Source: Haemaphysalis longicornis (lineage: Eukaryota > Arthropoda > Arachnida > Ixodida > Ixodidae). Taken from it: DNA of 64,000 nucleotides. The stretch is taken from assembly GCA_013339765.2 (NCBI GenBank), contig CM023452.1, positions 157,984,977 to 158,048,976 on the forward strand, read 5' to 3'. Made by a program: the position numbers and the translations under genes. This document shows, piece after piece, positions 47,601-58,400 of the stretch (the first letter of the stretch is position 1; every line of letters begins with the position of its first letter). The notes beneath the pieces are model-generated. The model did no database searches. It saw only the letters and a program-made list of their open reading frames with translations, and was not told the DNA's origin.

Positions 47601-49998
47601 TAAAGGGGGCTGCAGACGCTATAGTTGTTTGAATGGCGAGGGCTATTTGGGCAAATGGTGCATGAACCAACGCAACACATTCAAGAAAAAAGGTGGCCCG
47701 AACGGACTCCCGGCAAAAGACTCTTTTTTTATGTTGGGAGACTCTAGTAGAGAGTCACAGAAGATAGTCACGCTCGGTACGACTCTGTTCAGACTCCATT
47801 CGCCACACTATTCTGTGGGAGAGGGGAACAGATACGAGGAGCGAAAGGAAACAAACAAAAGAATGCCGTTAATACAGCACTCTCATTGGGCGCCGTAGGG
47901 GTGACGTCATGGCATTTTCTTCTAAATGCGGCCGCACGTCGTGCTTTTGTCAACAATGCCCGCGATGTACAAATTTTTTTTTATGGGCGCGGCGGGACCC
48001 CCTGCAAGAAGCGTACTTTGTGTTGTGGCAGCGGAATTGGTATTTGAAAACTACTGTGCTTCCGCTAGTCGCTGGTGAAAGCATTTACAGTATTTTTGCT
48101 GTGTTGTACCGAGAGGGAAGAGTTTCGGGATAAGGGCAGCAACGCGGACAGAGCTGCGCCCACAGCAAGCGCATCTGACAGAATTAAGGGAAGTATTACG
48201 ACAGCGAAGTAGTTCGTCGTGCCGAAACTTCGTACGCAATATTTTTTATAAGACGCCCAATTGTGTAAGTATGTTGCCTTTAGCACTATGCAGAAAGTCT
48301 TGCATGAGACGTCGAACCGCATTTCGCGTCTTTCGCAGGGTTTCCACGGCCTGTTTGTACGCCAACGAGACAGCATGTTCATTAGAACACCAGACGGCGC
48401 GGAAGGCTGACCGACGTTAGAACGACGGCCTTGATCGCGCTGAAAGCTGGAAGGCTGAGGCGTGGTGAAAGTTTGCTTTACTTTCCTTACCCCTTTTAGT
48501 TGCCCCAAGACTGGGAATTCTGTTGTGGTTCGGTTTTCCTCAAGCTGACAGAGGGACAAAATGCCGACAGCGCCAGAAACGGGTATGGTAATAGACAGCG
48601 GCTGATTTCAGCGCCCAAGCTTCAGTAAACTTCTATACTTGGGTAGAGGGAAAGCTGGTTCCAACCACCATGGCCCCCGCGATCGGCTGCCGGTCACGAG
48701 GCCGTGCTCCGAGTGAGGCACTTAGTGGCAACCGCACGAAATGACGTTCACGTGACATTCCCTAGCTCACGATGGGCCTCTTGAAGCGACGGGAAAGCGT
48801 GCATCATGGGCAGTAAGCTACGGATGCAGTTGTTTTTTTTTTTTCTTTTTTACAGCAATTCTGGAGCCGGTAACACGAATGCGTCCTGTAAGCGTCCAGA
48901 ACAGCAATAATATATCAAGGTCACAATGGGACAGGTAGCGATGTAGTTTGCTCATTTTGTCATTCCATTTGGCCAACCGAGTGCACAGCGCACACCGTGC
49001 TGGAAAGGACGAGGCTAGCGTGTGATACTTTTTCTTCGTTGTTCCCTATGCTTCTATTGCGGCGTGTAAACAGAGAAAAAGCGGAGTACTTTAGTCATGG
49101 CAGCGCACGGTAATCTTTCTGGCTTGTTCCTTTATTGTTTGCTAATTTTTTTATACAGTTGGTATACCAAGAAAACTGCGCCGTCTGTAAAGCAGGTCAG
49201 CGTCGGCAAACGTTTACGTTTTCTTTTAGCAGTTTAATATACGCTGCACTAATGAAAGTTGTCCTTAGAACGTTAGTCAAGTCAGGTCAGCAAAGAGAGT
49301 GCAAATACAAGTCCGATTTAGGCGCCGGGAGAGAGCGGTATGAAGGGGAATTCATGTCCGACGTATTCTATGCACAGTTGAAAATTAGTCAACGTCTTCA
49401 GAAATTGGAAAATATTGTTAACTAGGTTATTTTACGAAATGGAAATAAAAGTTTTGTTTGACTTAAAGTCAAGTAACAAACTTAATGAGATACGTATGAC
49501 GGAACCGCAGTGCATGAGTCCAAATTTAATCTATGCAACGTTACTGCAATGACCAAATCGTACACAAAGTCTGGCGTTTACATGTGGAAACATCACTTTT
49601 CTGGCTAAAGTGTCCACATTTTCAGAATTTTCGTTTTTGTTATCACTTTATTTACAGGGCTGGAAGAGCGCAAAATGAAGCCGACAACAGCATGCCTCGC
49701 TTCCTTCTTTCAAGTGATCGTGCTTCTCGAGCGGGGCCCTATGTTCGCCATTTGCAAGGTGAATACTAGGCACAAATAGTTGGAACAATTTAAAAGTTAT
49801 TTATACGCCGTCTTTCGGTTAAATGCCCTCACAATACCTCAAATATGAGAGTTAAGAATCAGTGGGACTCTTCAGACTAGTTACCTGTGGGGATTCGTAA
49901 AATGTACGGTTCATTTCAAGCTATGCCATCTTCTTTGTATCAGTACATACATGTCGCGATTTCGTCATCTTCTCTTTCTACAAAGCCTCCACCAGGAG
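44620..49998. other. Long stretch without supported gene, with one possible hAT end
   Basis: At about 45370-45412 the sequence CAGGGGTCGTAACCATGGAGC followed by CCGCGGGACGAATTTGGCCC resembles the terminal repeat of vertebrate and arthropod hAT elements. The opposite end is not found. Frames of 80-164 codons (46262-46504, 47629-47898 and 48065-48559) show no motif. A 97-codon plus-strand frame at 49135-49425 ends in a coiled-coil-like EFMSDVFYAQLKISQRLQKL followed by AATAAAAG, which could be the 3' end of some transposon gene. Confidence 0.35.
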
Positions 49999-50000
49999 TA

Positions 50001-50534
50001 CAGTAAAGCCCGCTTATATCGAACTGATGAGGATTCTAAAATAGTTCGATATAGCAAAAATTCGATATAGAAAGTGCTGCAAAAAAAATCTATATGAGAG
50101 CAATCTTATCAAAAAAACTTTATGAGAGCAACCCAGCGAACCGAGCAAGTGTGCGCAACGAGTGGGCGCCGACTTGAAGTTCGGTGACACCGCAGCCCTC
50201 TGCGCCCAATGTGGGCACTTCCGGCTCCAACGGCATGCATGTGTGGACCTGGTCCACTCTGCCACGCCGGTTTGGACGCGCCCGAGCTCGCTCGGTAGTT
50301 GCAATCCACACTCGCGCCACTGCTACGCGCCGATGTATTGCGGGGAAAGCCTGCCGCATGCCTAAGGAGAGTGAAAAATCCGCGCGGGATACCCGGTTCG
50401 ATATATCCATTGTGAGCAAATTCGGGTTCGATATAAAAAGTTTTAAATGCATGTAATTTTTACCAGAATTATACAAGGGTTCGATATAGGCAATAATTCG
50501 ATATATCCGTGATTCAATATAAACGGGCTTTACG
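50001..50534. mobile_element. 534-bp TA-flanked MITE with TTCGATATA subterminal motifs
   Basis: The ends CAGTAAAGCCCGCTTATAT and ATATAAACGGGCTTTAC-G are inverted repeats, flanked by TA (49999-50000 and 50535-50536). Six exact TTCGATATA motifs sit near the ends: 50045, 50061, 50397, 50427, 50480 and 50497. The centre is GC-rich and non-coding. TA target sites and CAGT-type ends suggest the pogo/Tigger or Tc1/mariner group. The regular subterminal motif may be a transposase binding site. Confidence 0.75.
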
Positions 50535-50669
50535 TATTTTATCCGGCTGGCTCAAAGGTGGCGTTAAGGATTTCGCAGTATTTATGTGCAGCTTTACCGA
50601 TCATGACAGTCCTTTAAACGGTGATTATTCTGTAGTTATGAAATGATATGCTAAAATTTTTTTTCGCAG

Positions 50670-51143
50670 CTAATATTGGTGTGAAAACTTGGCTTTGTGC
50701 TCAGTGTGGAGTCTATCACATTGCGCGACTAAGTTCCTGAGGCATAGAAAACTTTCCCATACAAATGCATGTGGAGTAAGATTTGACAACGAATTCCACA
50801 AAAGATATTCAGAATCCTCGAAAGGTCTTTTAATGTTTTCATCTTCACCTTGACTTGTTGCTTTGTGCCAAATATCACTTTCTTGGAGTGGTTTTGCTAG
50901 GCTCCTGAGAGATCGGAATTTTGAGCGAAAAAGTGGGTATGAAAGGTGGCTGAAGCTTGAGCTTCCGCTGGAACCTTCCTCTCTCTTCGCCGTTGTGTAC
51001 GTAGGAATTTTGTATGTCTCTCGGATGAGTACTTCGTTGCAGACGTTTACAACTGCCTGGTAAAAACTACATGGTTTATTGCTGTAGAGACGAGACACCA
51101 CAGTGATGCAGAAATGTCTCCAGTGGTGCAACGTGTCCTGCAC
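50670..51143 (-). other. Unidentified 157-codon frame
   Basis: A minus-strand open frame. Its middle (FRSKFRSLRSLAKPLQESD) and end (LLWNSLSNLTPHAFVWESF) are protein-like and resemble loosely the post-RT tail of CR1-type LINEs, but I cannot confirm this. No start context or splice sites are evident. Confidence 0.2.
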
Positions 51144-51289
51144 CGACGCCGGAACATTTATGTCATTTATTAAAAACCTAAGGCTACCCCAACAATTCTT
51201 GTATAAAAGCGTGCAAATGTGCCTTCAGCGATTATGATACATTATATTGTCGGTGAAGTTGTATTCGTTCACCGGGCAATTTCTTAAAG

Positions 51290-52210
51290 TAACTCCCTTT
51301 AGAATGTACAGCTGTGTAATACACCGTGTTTCTCGCCCTGCCTATTTCCTGCAGTGCGTAGCTTACGTACCCAACAGAAAAAGGGTGTGTAAATAGGATG
51401 CAATGACGGGGGATTCAAGAGGGATTTGGGATTGTTATCCTTTCACCCACTTAGTCCAAGGAATACTGCTGGTACACTGCAGAAGACAACTGGTACACGA
51501 TTCCTGACAAGCATACCACAACATATGTTGCGCAATTACCGGTACAGATGTTTCAGTTTGCGCAAGAATAACTCAGTAGAATTACCCTGCATGAAGTTTG
51601 TATTCAGCTGAGTAGTATGCCGTATATTTCGCCATGCCTACTTCTTGCAGTGCGCGGGTGTGTAAAAAATGCGGGTTGTAACAGAAGACAATAACTTGTT
51701 ATTACCCGTGTCATTTGGAATCCTTATTCATTATTCCAGTTTCTTCAAGGAATACTGCAGTTTTCACACAACAGCGGCAACTGGAGCACGATGCCCACTC
51801 CAGCTTACCACAAAATCGCTTGCGTAATTACGCTACAGGTGCTTCAGTTTGTTGAAGCATTATCCATAGAATTAGCCCCCATGATGTGCACAGCTTGGTA
51901 GTATATTGTGTATTTTCCGCTTGCCTAATTTTTGCCACCCACAAGCTTGCGTACCCCACAAAACTAGGTGTGTAAATGTAAGGCGACGACTGGGGATCAC
52001 ATGAGAGATTTGGAATCGTTATCCATTAACTGACTTAGTGCTGGTCATACTGCAGGTTTCACACACCCTAGGCAACCGGTAAACAACGCCCTTTCCAGCA
52101 TATCATAAAATCGCTTGCGCAATTACTGCAACAGGCGCTTGTGTTTGTGCAAGACGTAGGCACGGAATTAGCGCACACGAAGTTTCTGTATACACAGCGT
52201 TGTAGCTACA
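51290..52210 (+). repeat. Diverged tandem array, about 270-310-bp unit, about three copies
   Basis: Recurring anchors: (A/G)GGTGTGTAAA at about 51383, 51656 and 51966; CTTAGT or TTC.TCAAGGAATACTGC; a block ACCACAACATATG / ACCACAAAATCGCTTGCG / TCATAAAATCGCTTGCGCAA; TTCAGTTTG followed by AATTA(C/G)C. Copies are perhaps 65-75% alike by eye. The unit size fits a satellite monomer. No coding sequence is conserved. Confidence 0.7.
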
Positions 52211-52649
52211 ATTAAAAAATCTAACCAATGATCTGAATTTCCGGCGAAGATCGTGTACACCCCTCTTGTAGGCAAGATATGGGAACGACTTTCTTGGTCG
52301 AGCTTGGCCGCAATGATGGAAGCTGTAGAACACTCATAGCGGCGTTTGCCGCATCCATTGGTAGCCCGCCACCGCACTATTCTGATACACTGCCATTTTT
52401 TGTCTCGGATAGTGTTTGCATTCTCCTTTGAAGGACGACCTGAAAGACACCGTAGATGCAGAGTTCCTGCTTAGAGCTCTTATATGGAGGTTGTAAAGTA
52501 ACTCTATACCACCCCACTGTACCCATGCAACACAAATAGTATCGCAACAGCCACTCCGTTGGCAGAAAACGCATAAAAGAGAATGCACAAGACGGCAGGT
52601 AGCGCAATATAGATGAAAAAAGAAAACTAAGCTTTGGGGCACTGGAGAT

Positions 52650-52835
52650 ATGGTTCCGAAAAACGGCGACGCGCGGTGGAAGCCACACTACGGGACTTTT
52701 TTGGCGCAGCTTTTGTTACGGCTGGATCAAACCACCCTCGCACTTTTGCGTTGCGGCCTCGGGCGTGTCCCAGACTACTCGAATATCTCAAAAGGTAAAG
52801 CGAATCGATGGACGCAAGCGCGTCGCCTAGGCAAA
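52650..52835 (+). repeat. Exon-like repeat ending in a possible splice donor, copy 2
   Basis: Partner of 15945-16117 (see there). It reads GGGACTTTTTTGGCGCAGC, then GCCTCGGGCGTGTCCCAGAC, then ATCTCAAAAG|GTAAAG, then CGAATCGATGGACGCAAG. Conservation extends across the putative donor into what would be intron, so duplication of genomic DNA rather than of spliced RNA is implied. Confidence 0.5.
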
Positions 52836-52839
52836 TTTT

Positions 52840-54010
52840 ATTGTAAACAATATTACTCGTGCTTCCTGAATAACGCTGCACCTGCAAAAGGTCAGATCTG
52901 TGTAATCAGTTACAACGACAAGATAGACCATCAACAGTAACTCGTTTTCAGAGATATGCCGTAGCATAATTTGACATGCACAGGGCTTCAAAATGCCTTC
53001 AGTCGCAGTTTTGTTCGTATAACCCTACAGCTCCGCTTCTGATAGGAAAATTCGAGATAAATCACTTCTCCCTCAGTTTTAACTGCCTACGGACGTTGCT
53101 GAGCTCCGCCTCGCCGGATTTGTGCTACTTGTAGTCGTAGTACGACGTAGCTAAATCTGTGATGAAATGCACCGGGCCATACTTCGACTTTGTAATCAAT
53201 CATCGCTGTTTTGCCTCTAGCTTTCTGACATTATTTCTTTCATCTCTCTGTTCCAATGCTCGAACACCTTAACAAATTAGCTTTTGCACCTGCATTTATT
53301 CTTAAGCTGAGTTACCCCAACGATCTGCAAAGCAACGCGTCAAGCGATGTGGGACGTTGATCGTGCCTTCACTGAATGCCGCCGCAAACTCGTACAAACA
53401 GACACCTAGCTTAATACGGAGTCTCGCCTTGGAGGATGTTTGACTTAGCCACGCTTACTTACTGCAAACCATCCTGTCGCAACGCAGGCCCGAGCCATAA
53501 GATTTAAATAAATATTCTGATACATGCTTGAGGAAATAAATTCAGAGAGCATGGCATGTGGCTAAACATAATATGAATGTATCAAAAGCAATGATGAATC
53601 AACATGCCGAAAGTTCCCTGTTGGTTTGAAGCTCCCTGTTCCCTGTTGGTTCCCTGTTGGTTTCCCTGTTGGTTTGAAAGGGGCAGGTTTGAAGACTGTA
53701 ACTGTACCGGTCTAGTCGTCTGTGCTGATTTAAACCTCGAGGAAAGAATCCCGCGCAGAATAGATAGAAGGGCTGAGGAAGGGCAGTCCGCAAACACTCC
53801 AAAATAATGAAAAATAAGATACCTCTATAACTGAAAAGGAGAATAAACAACCAATGCCTCCGGCCGGTGATTTCATATGGAGCTGAACCTTGGCGCCTCA
53901 CTGAGCAATTGAAAAGCAAACTTAGGTCGGCTCAGTGTCAAACGGAATGAAGCATAATAGGAGTTCCCACTTAGGTACAAGAAATGTGGTTTCTGGACCA
54001 AGGAACAACT
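52840..54010. other. Stretch without supported gene, with a short tandem repeat
   Basis: At 53614-53680 the unit TCCCTGTTGGTTT occurs about five times with small deletions. Otherwise no gene or mobile element is recognised. Confidence 0.5.
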
Positions 54011-54014
54011 AGAG

Positions 54015-55085
54015 TAGATTATCATCATCATCATCCTCATCACTAGCCTGTCTACGTCCACTACAAGCCAAATGCCTCTCACATTGTTCTCCAATTATCC
54101 GGGGTCTTGCGCTATCAGTGACCAATTTATCCGCGCAAACTCCTTGATCACATCTGCCGTTCTACTTCCTTCCACCCCCGTTTCACGCTTGGTTTCTCTT
54201 GGGATATACTAAGTTACCCTTAACAATCTACGGTTATCTTGCCTTCGCAATACGTGCCCTGCTCACGTCCACTTCTTCATTTGTATTGATATGTACTTAG
54301 CACGCGTTTGTTCTCTGACCCAGTCAGCGCCTCCTCTTGTCCTTTAATGTTACACCTTCATCTTTCGTACCATTGAGCTCTGAGTCGTCCTCAATTTAAG
54401 TTGAACGCTCTTAGTGAGCCTCCAAGTTTGCGCCCCGTAGGTGAGTACCGGCAAGATGCAGCTGTCATACACTTTCGTCTTGAGGGACCATAATTGGCTG
54501 CCATTCGTTATCTGAGATTGCCTGTCGAATGCACTCCACCCAATTATTACCCTTCTAATTATCTCTGCCTCATGGTTGGGATCATGGGTCACAATTTGGC
54601 CTAAGTAGATATATTCGCCGTCAATCACCTGTTTCACTCCAATCACCTCATTGAAATGTGTGCGTATAACCATCAAACGATCAATTCACCTGATTGATCA
54701 TGGGAGTATCTTCCAATATTGAATAATCCTTAAGAAAACCTGCTTGTTCTTTAGCTGGACTTAAATCTAAGATGATAGAAATTTTGTTAGCCCCTACCTT
54801 CGCAAGTACCTTCTAGACTACTGACGGTAAGCTGATCGGCCTGTAATTTTTAAAGTTCCTTCATCTCACCTTTCTTGTGGATTATTCCGAGGTTCGCGTT
54901 CTTTAAAGATTTCGGTATACTCACTGTCGTTAGGCATTGCGTGCATCATTGTTTCCTAGTTTTACTAGTCGATTTGCACCGCCATCATTGTTAAAGGTAA
55001 GCTGTTCTATGTGATCTTCACCAGGTCCTTTGCCTCCTAGCATACGTTCAAAGCAACTTTCTTCGAATGCGATGATATCCTCTGT
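54015..55085 (-). pseudogene. RTE-like LINE, C-terminal half of the reverse transcriptase
   Basis: Minus-strand reading gives, from high to low coordinates, FKNYRPISLPSVV (about 54830), EQAGFLKDYSI, then in the open frame 54350-54676 a typical post-RT region: EYIYLGQIVTHDPNHEAEI, GWSAFDRQSQI, KVYDSCILPVLTYGAQTWRL, KLRTTQSSMVRKM. Further decayed C-terminal sequence reaches a GATGATGATGAT tail (plus-strand ATC repeats at 54018-54036). Frameshifts and stops are frequent. The endonuclease and first RT part are missing, a usual 5' truncation. Confidence 0.75.
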
Positions 55086-55094
55086 CAACTACAG

Positions 55095-55205
55095 ATAACG
55101 AAATAGGCTTGGGCTGGCCAAGCGGTTAGGCGAAACGGCAATCAGTCAACTTCGAATAGAGACGAAGAAATAGGCTGGGGCTGGCCAAGCCGTTAGGTGA
55201 AACGT
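55095..55205 (+). repeat. Two-copy tandem duplication (about 60 bp)
   Basis: GAAATAGGCT(T/G)GGGCTGGCC, followed by AAGC(G/C)GTTAGG(C/T)GAAACG, occurs twice, starting at about 55099 and 55160. It sits between two LINE fragments of opposite orientation. Confidence 0.7.
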
Positions 55206-55334
55206 TAATTCAGTTTAAACTACGAGTGTGAACGCGTATATGCCGAGGCTTAGGGTGAGACGCAGGGCAAGGACAAATAAGGAAGTTCGCCAGGCAAGTA
55301 ATAAATGAAATAAGGAAGTTCGGCGGCAAGAATG

Positions 55335-55430
55335 GACTCGAATCAGGATGAGATAGGAGCGGTTAGAGGCCTTCTTCCTGCAGTGGACCAAGTGGGCTGT
55401 TGATAACGATGGCGATGATGATATAAGGAG
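55335..55430 (+). mobile_element. LINE 3'-end fragment
   Basis: It reads GATAGGAGCGGTTAGAGGCC, TTCTTCCTGCAGTGGACC and then GATAACGATGGCGATGATGAT, the C-terminus and trinucleotide tail of an RTE-like retroposon. It is the same 3' end as the minus-strand copy at 21838-21962. Confidence 0.5.
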
Positions 55431-55439
55431 GTGTGGATG

Positions 55440-58400
55440 GAAACCCATGAGTTTCAAATTAAGAGCCGATGAATGCTCTTTCCATTGTTGCGTTTCCAGT
55501 AATTGTGGGTGCAGTGTTACTTGGGAAGACCAAAGGCCGTTGGTGAAATGACGTGTGGCTGCTGCCTAACACCGCAGTCATCTCATTTGAAATTAGCGCG
55601 GCAGACAGGACAAAGAAAGAAACCTACGACTGAAGCAGTGACGAACAACCCTTGTAAGCGCTTGTGTCGTCTGTACCTTCCTTTGCCCCGTGTTCCGCGC
55701 TTAAAATAAACCATACAATGTACGAGAAACCCGTTCACTACACCGTTACACACGCTATCCTCCTACAGCAGCAGTCCACATTCTATACCTAGCTCTGCAA
55801 AGGCCCACGCATTTCTTTTTATCGCAATTCCTGGATTAAATATCTGTTAGTTTATTTTTTAAACTTTGTGTTAACATCTTCCAAAGCCGACACACCGCCA
55901 TCACCAACGTTTTCGCTCAATGGGTCAATATTCCTCTAAATTCCTCTAAACGCCAGCCGCAGTGCAATAATCAGGCCATATATCGCTGGGAGTAACGAAA
56001 TAGCCCATCTGATACACAGTAATGGTGACAGGAATTCCTAAACCTATTAAAGAGCCGACATTCTTGATGTCGCGTAACTCAAATCCTCTTTCGGGGTTCT
56101 TGTTCCTTTTTCCGCTAGCGCTTTATTTTTGGCGAGGGCTCATGATCGCGCCGATCATGGCAACAATTTTCTTTATGTGAAGTGCCATGTTGCGCACCCG
56201 ACGGAAATCAATCGCTGCACATTATAGAAAAAACTATGAAGCATCTAATATTAGATCATTACAAATGCCTGAAGACGTACCGTTTTTCTCGTACGCGTTG
56301 AGGCGACGTTTCCCGCACGCCCTATGCACACCATTACAAACGTGCAACCCGTCTAAGTTGTGCAGTTTGCTCGCTTTGGCAGCAGCATTTGCTGCCTGTG
56401 TCTATTTTCGTATTACAGTACTTCCTACAATTCGTTTCCGTAGTTGCATATTCATTCGTCTCTTGCTGCGTATCAGCCCTGCTGTCGCATCACACGCCAT
56501 TTCAACATGTACAAACCGTGAGCGCCCGGCGTCAAGAGGCCGGAAGACGGCAGCACCCCGGCGTGGCAACAGTGCAGAAGTGGTGCAACCACAGCCAATG
56601 CCAGTGCCTTCAACCGCCTCTCTCCTAGTCGGCTAGTTTTTGTTCGTTTAGGTCACTCTGTGGCCATGTAAGCCGGCGGTATATCTGTGCCACACGTTCA
56701 TGCCTTTTTTTTTTTTCTTTTAAATACTGGGGTATTGACGCGCCGAAGCTGCACATCTGTTATGGGGCACGCTGTAATGAAATACTCAAAATATAATTAT
56801 GACCAGGTTAGAATAGCTCTCTGCGCCTTAACATCGACACCCGGGCCATTTCGTTTTTCGTCTCCAATCGAATAGCACCCATAAAGCCCGTATAAGACTC
56901 CGGTCATTCATATCAGCAGCCCGCCGTTTAAACCATTGAGAGATACAAGGATGATACTATTGCTTACTCTATACTAATGTTGCCCAACGCATTATTGAGA
57001 ATGCTCAGAAGACTACATAAAATAAATGGGGCTCCGTGAGTACTCTATTCAGATAAGTGAAAGCAAATTTTTCACCGTTCACATTGCACAGCACATCTGG
57101 GTTATCTTGAGTCTGAGCGGATGGGATCCTTGCATCGCATACCACGGTAACGTGCAATACAATGCACCTTTTACTGACGGCTGGACGAGAATTATGCAGC
57201 TACCTACGTATGATAGGAAAAGTTATACAGAAAATATATTCCAGAATAAAGAAGCATTCTGGCGAACATGTAATCCTAATGGCCGAACATATATACCCCA
57301 TGGCTTTCGTATCTTCTAAAAAAGATGTTACTTATTCTAAACCATTTTCTTCCTCTGAACATGGTGATGAATTTCAAGCATATAAAAAATTACGAACAAT
57401 CGCATTATTATAGAATATTGTTGCGGTTTGGGCGAAGGTGACTTTCGTGGTCATACGAAACTTCTATTTTAGTTAATGGCTAACTCACACGAAAGAAACA
57501 GGTTTACAAAGGCCACGAATACACAGAACAATTCTTTCAATATTGAAATTTTCAGCCTGCCACTCCATTCTTTGTACAGTATTGCGAAGGCGTTCAAAGC
57601 AAACGTAAAAGAGTGTAATCGTATCCCGCGGAAAGTTTAAGTCTGACACGGAAGTGATCCTTCATGCGAGGCGGCTGTCATCTCAGCAGCAAGGTTTCAG
57701 CCACTTTCAACTACATATCGCAACCTCCGGTTCAGTGTAGAGGAATTTCTACGCTCTCACTCAGTTTTTTTGTTTTATTCACGGGTTCCTGTCAGATAAT
57801 TTTTCTCAACTTTTTTTTTTGTAATGGTAAGCGGACACAAAATTGATGGGAATACAGCGGAGAATATATAAGTGTGCAAAATAAGCAACTTTTTACCAGA
57901 CGGAAATATATGTCTCTTGTTCGATTTAGTAATCCACGAAGAACACGGAGAGCCACTCAGCTGCGGCAGGACTTAGGTTACGGTGTGTCCTGAAGCGTCA
58001 ACTCAAATGCGTCAGGAACAAGATGCTGCCAGCCCCATCTGCTGGAAGATTCGAAGCGTTAAATTTTCTGGGAAAATTGGCGTATTCTTTTTTTTCTTAC
58101 ACGAAGGTGTCCTGTTGTGAAAAGTTTGCTGAATGAAAAACGAAGGTACATGGAAGAAGCAACACGGAGTGCTTGTGCGCTCTCTGAGACGAAAACATCC
58201 TTAGGTGTGTTAAGAAAAGCTGAGAGAATTAAACATTGAAACAAACTCAATGCTAGAGTATACCGAAAAAAAGTGGAGAGAAACAGAAACATATCAACGC
58301 CGTTTTTAAATGCCTCTATTTTCTATTTTGTGAAAACCAGTTATTTACGAGTTTCCGGTACGCTGGTTTAGCGAGGAAACTTCGACCACTTTCGGTACTT

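Noticed and set aside
48065..48559. 164-codon minus-strand gene
   Set aside because: No domain or splice sites are recognised, and composition is typical of a chance frame.
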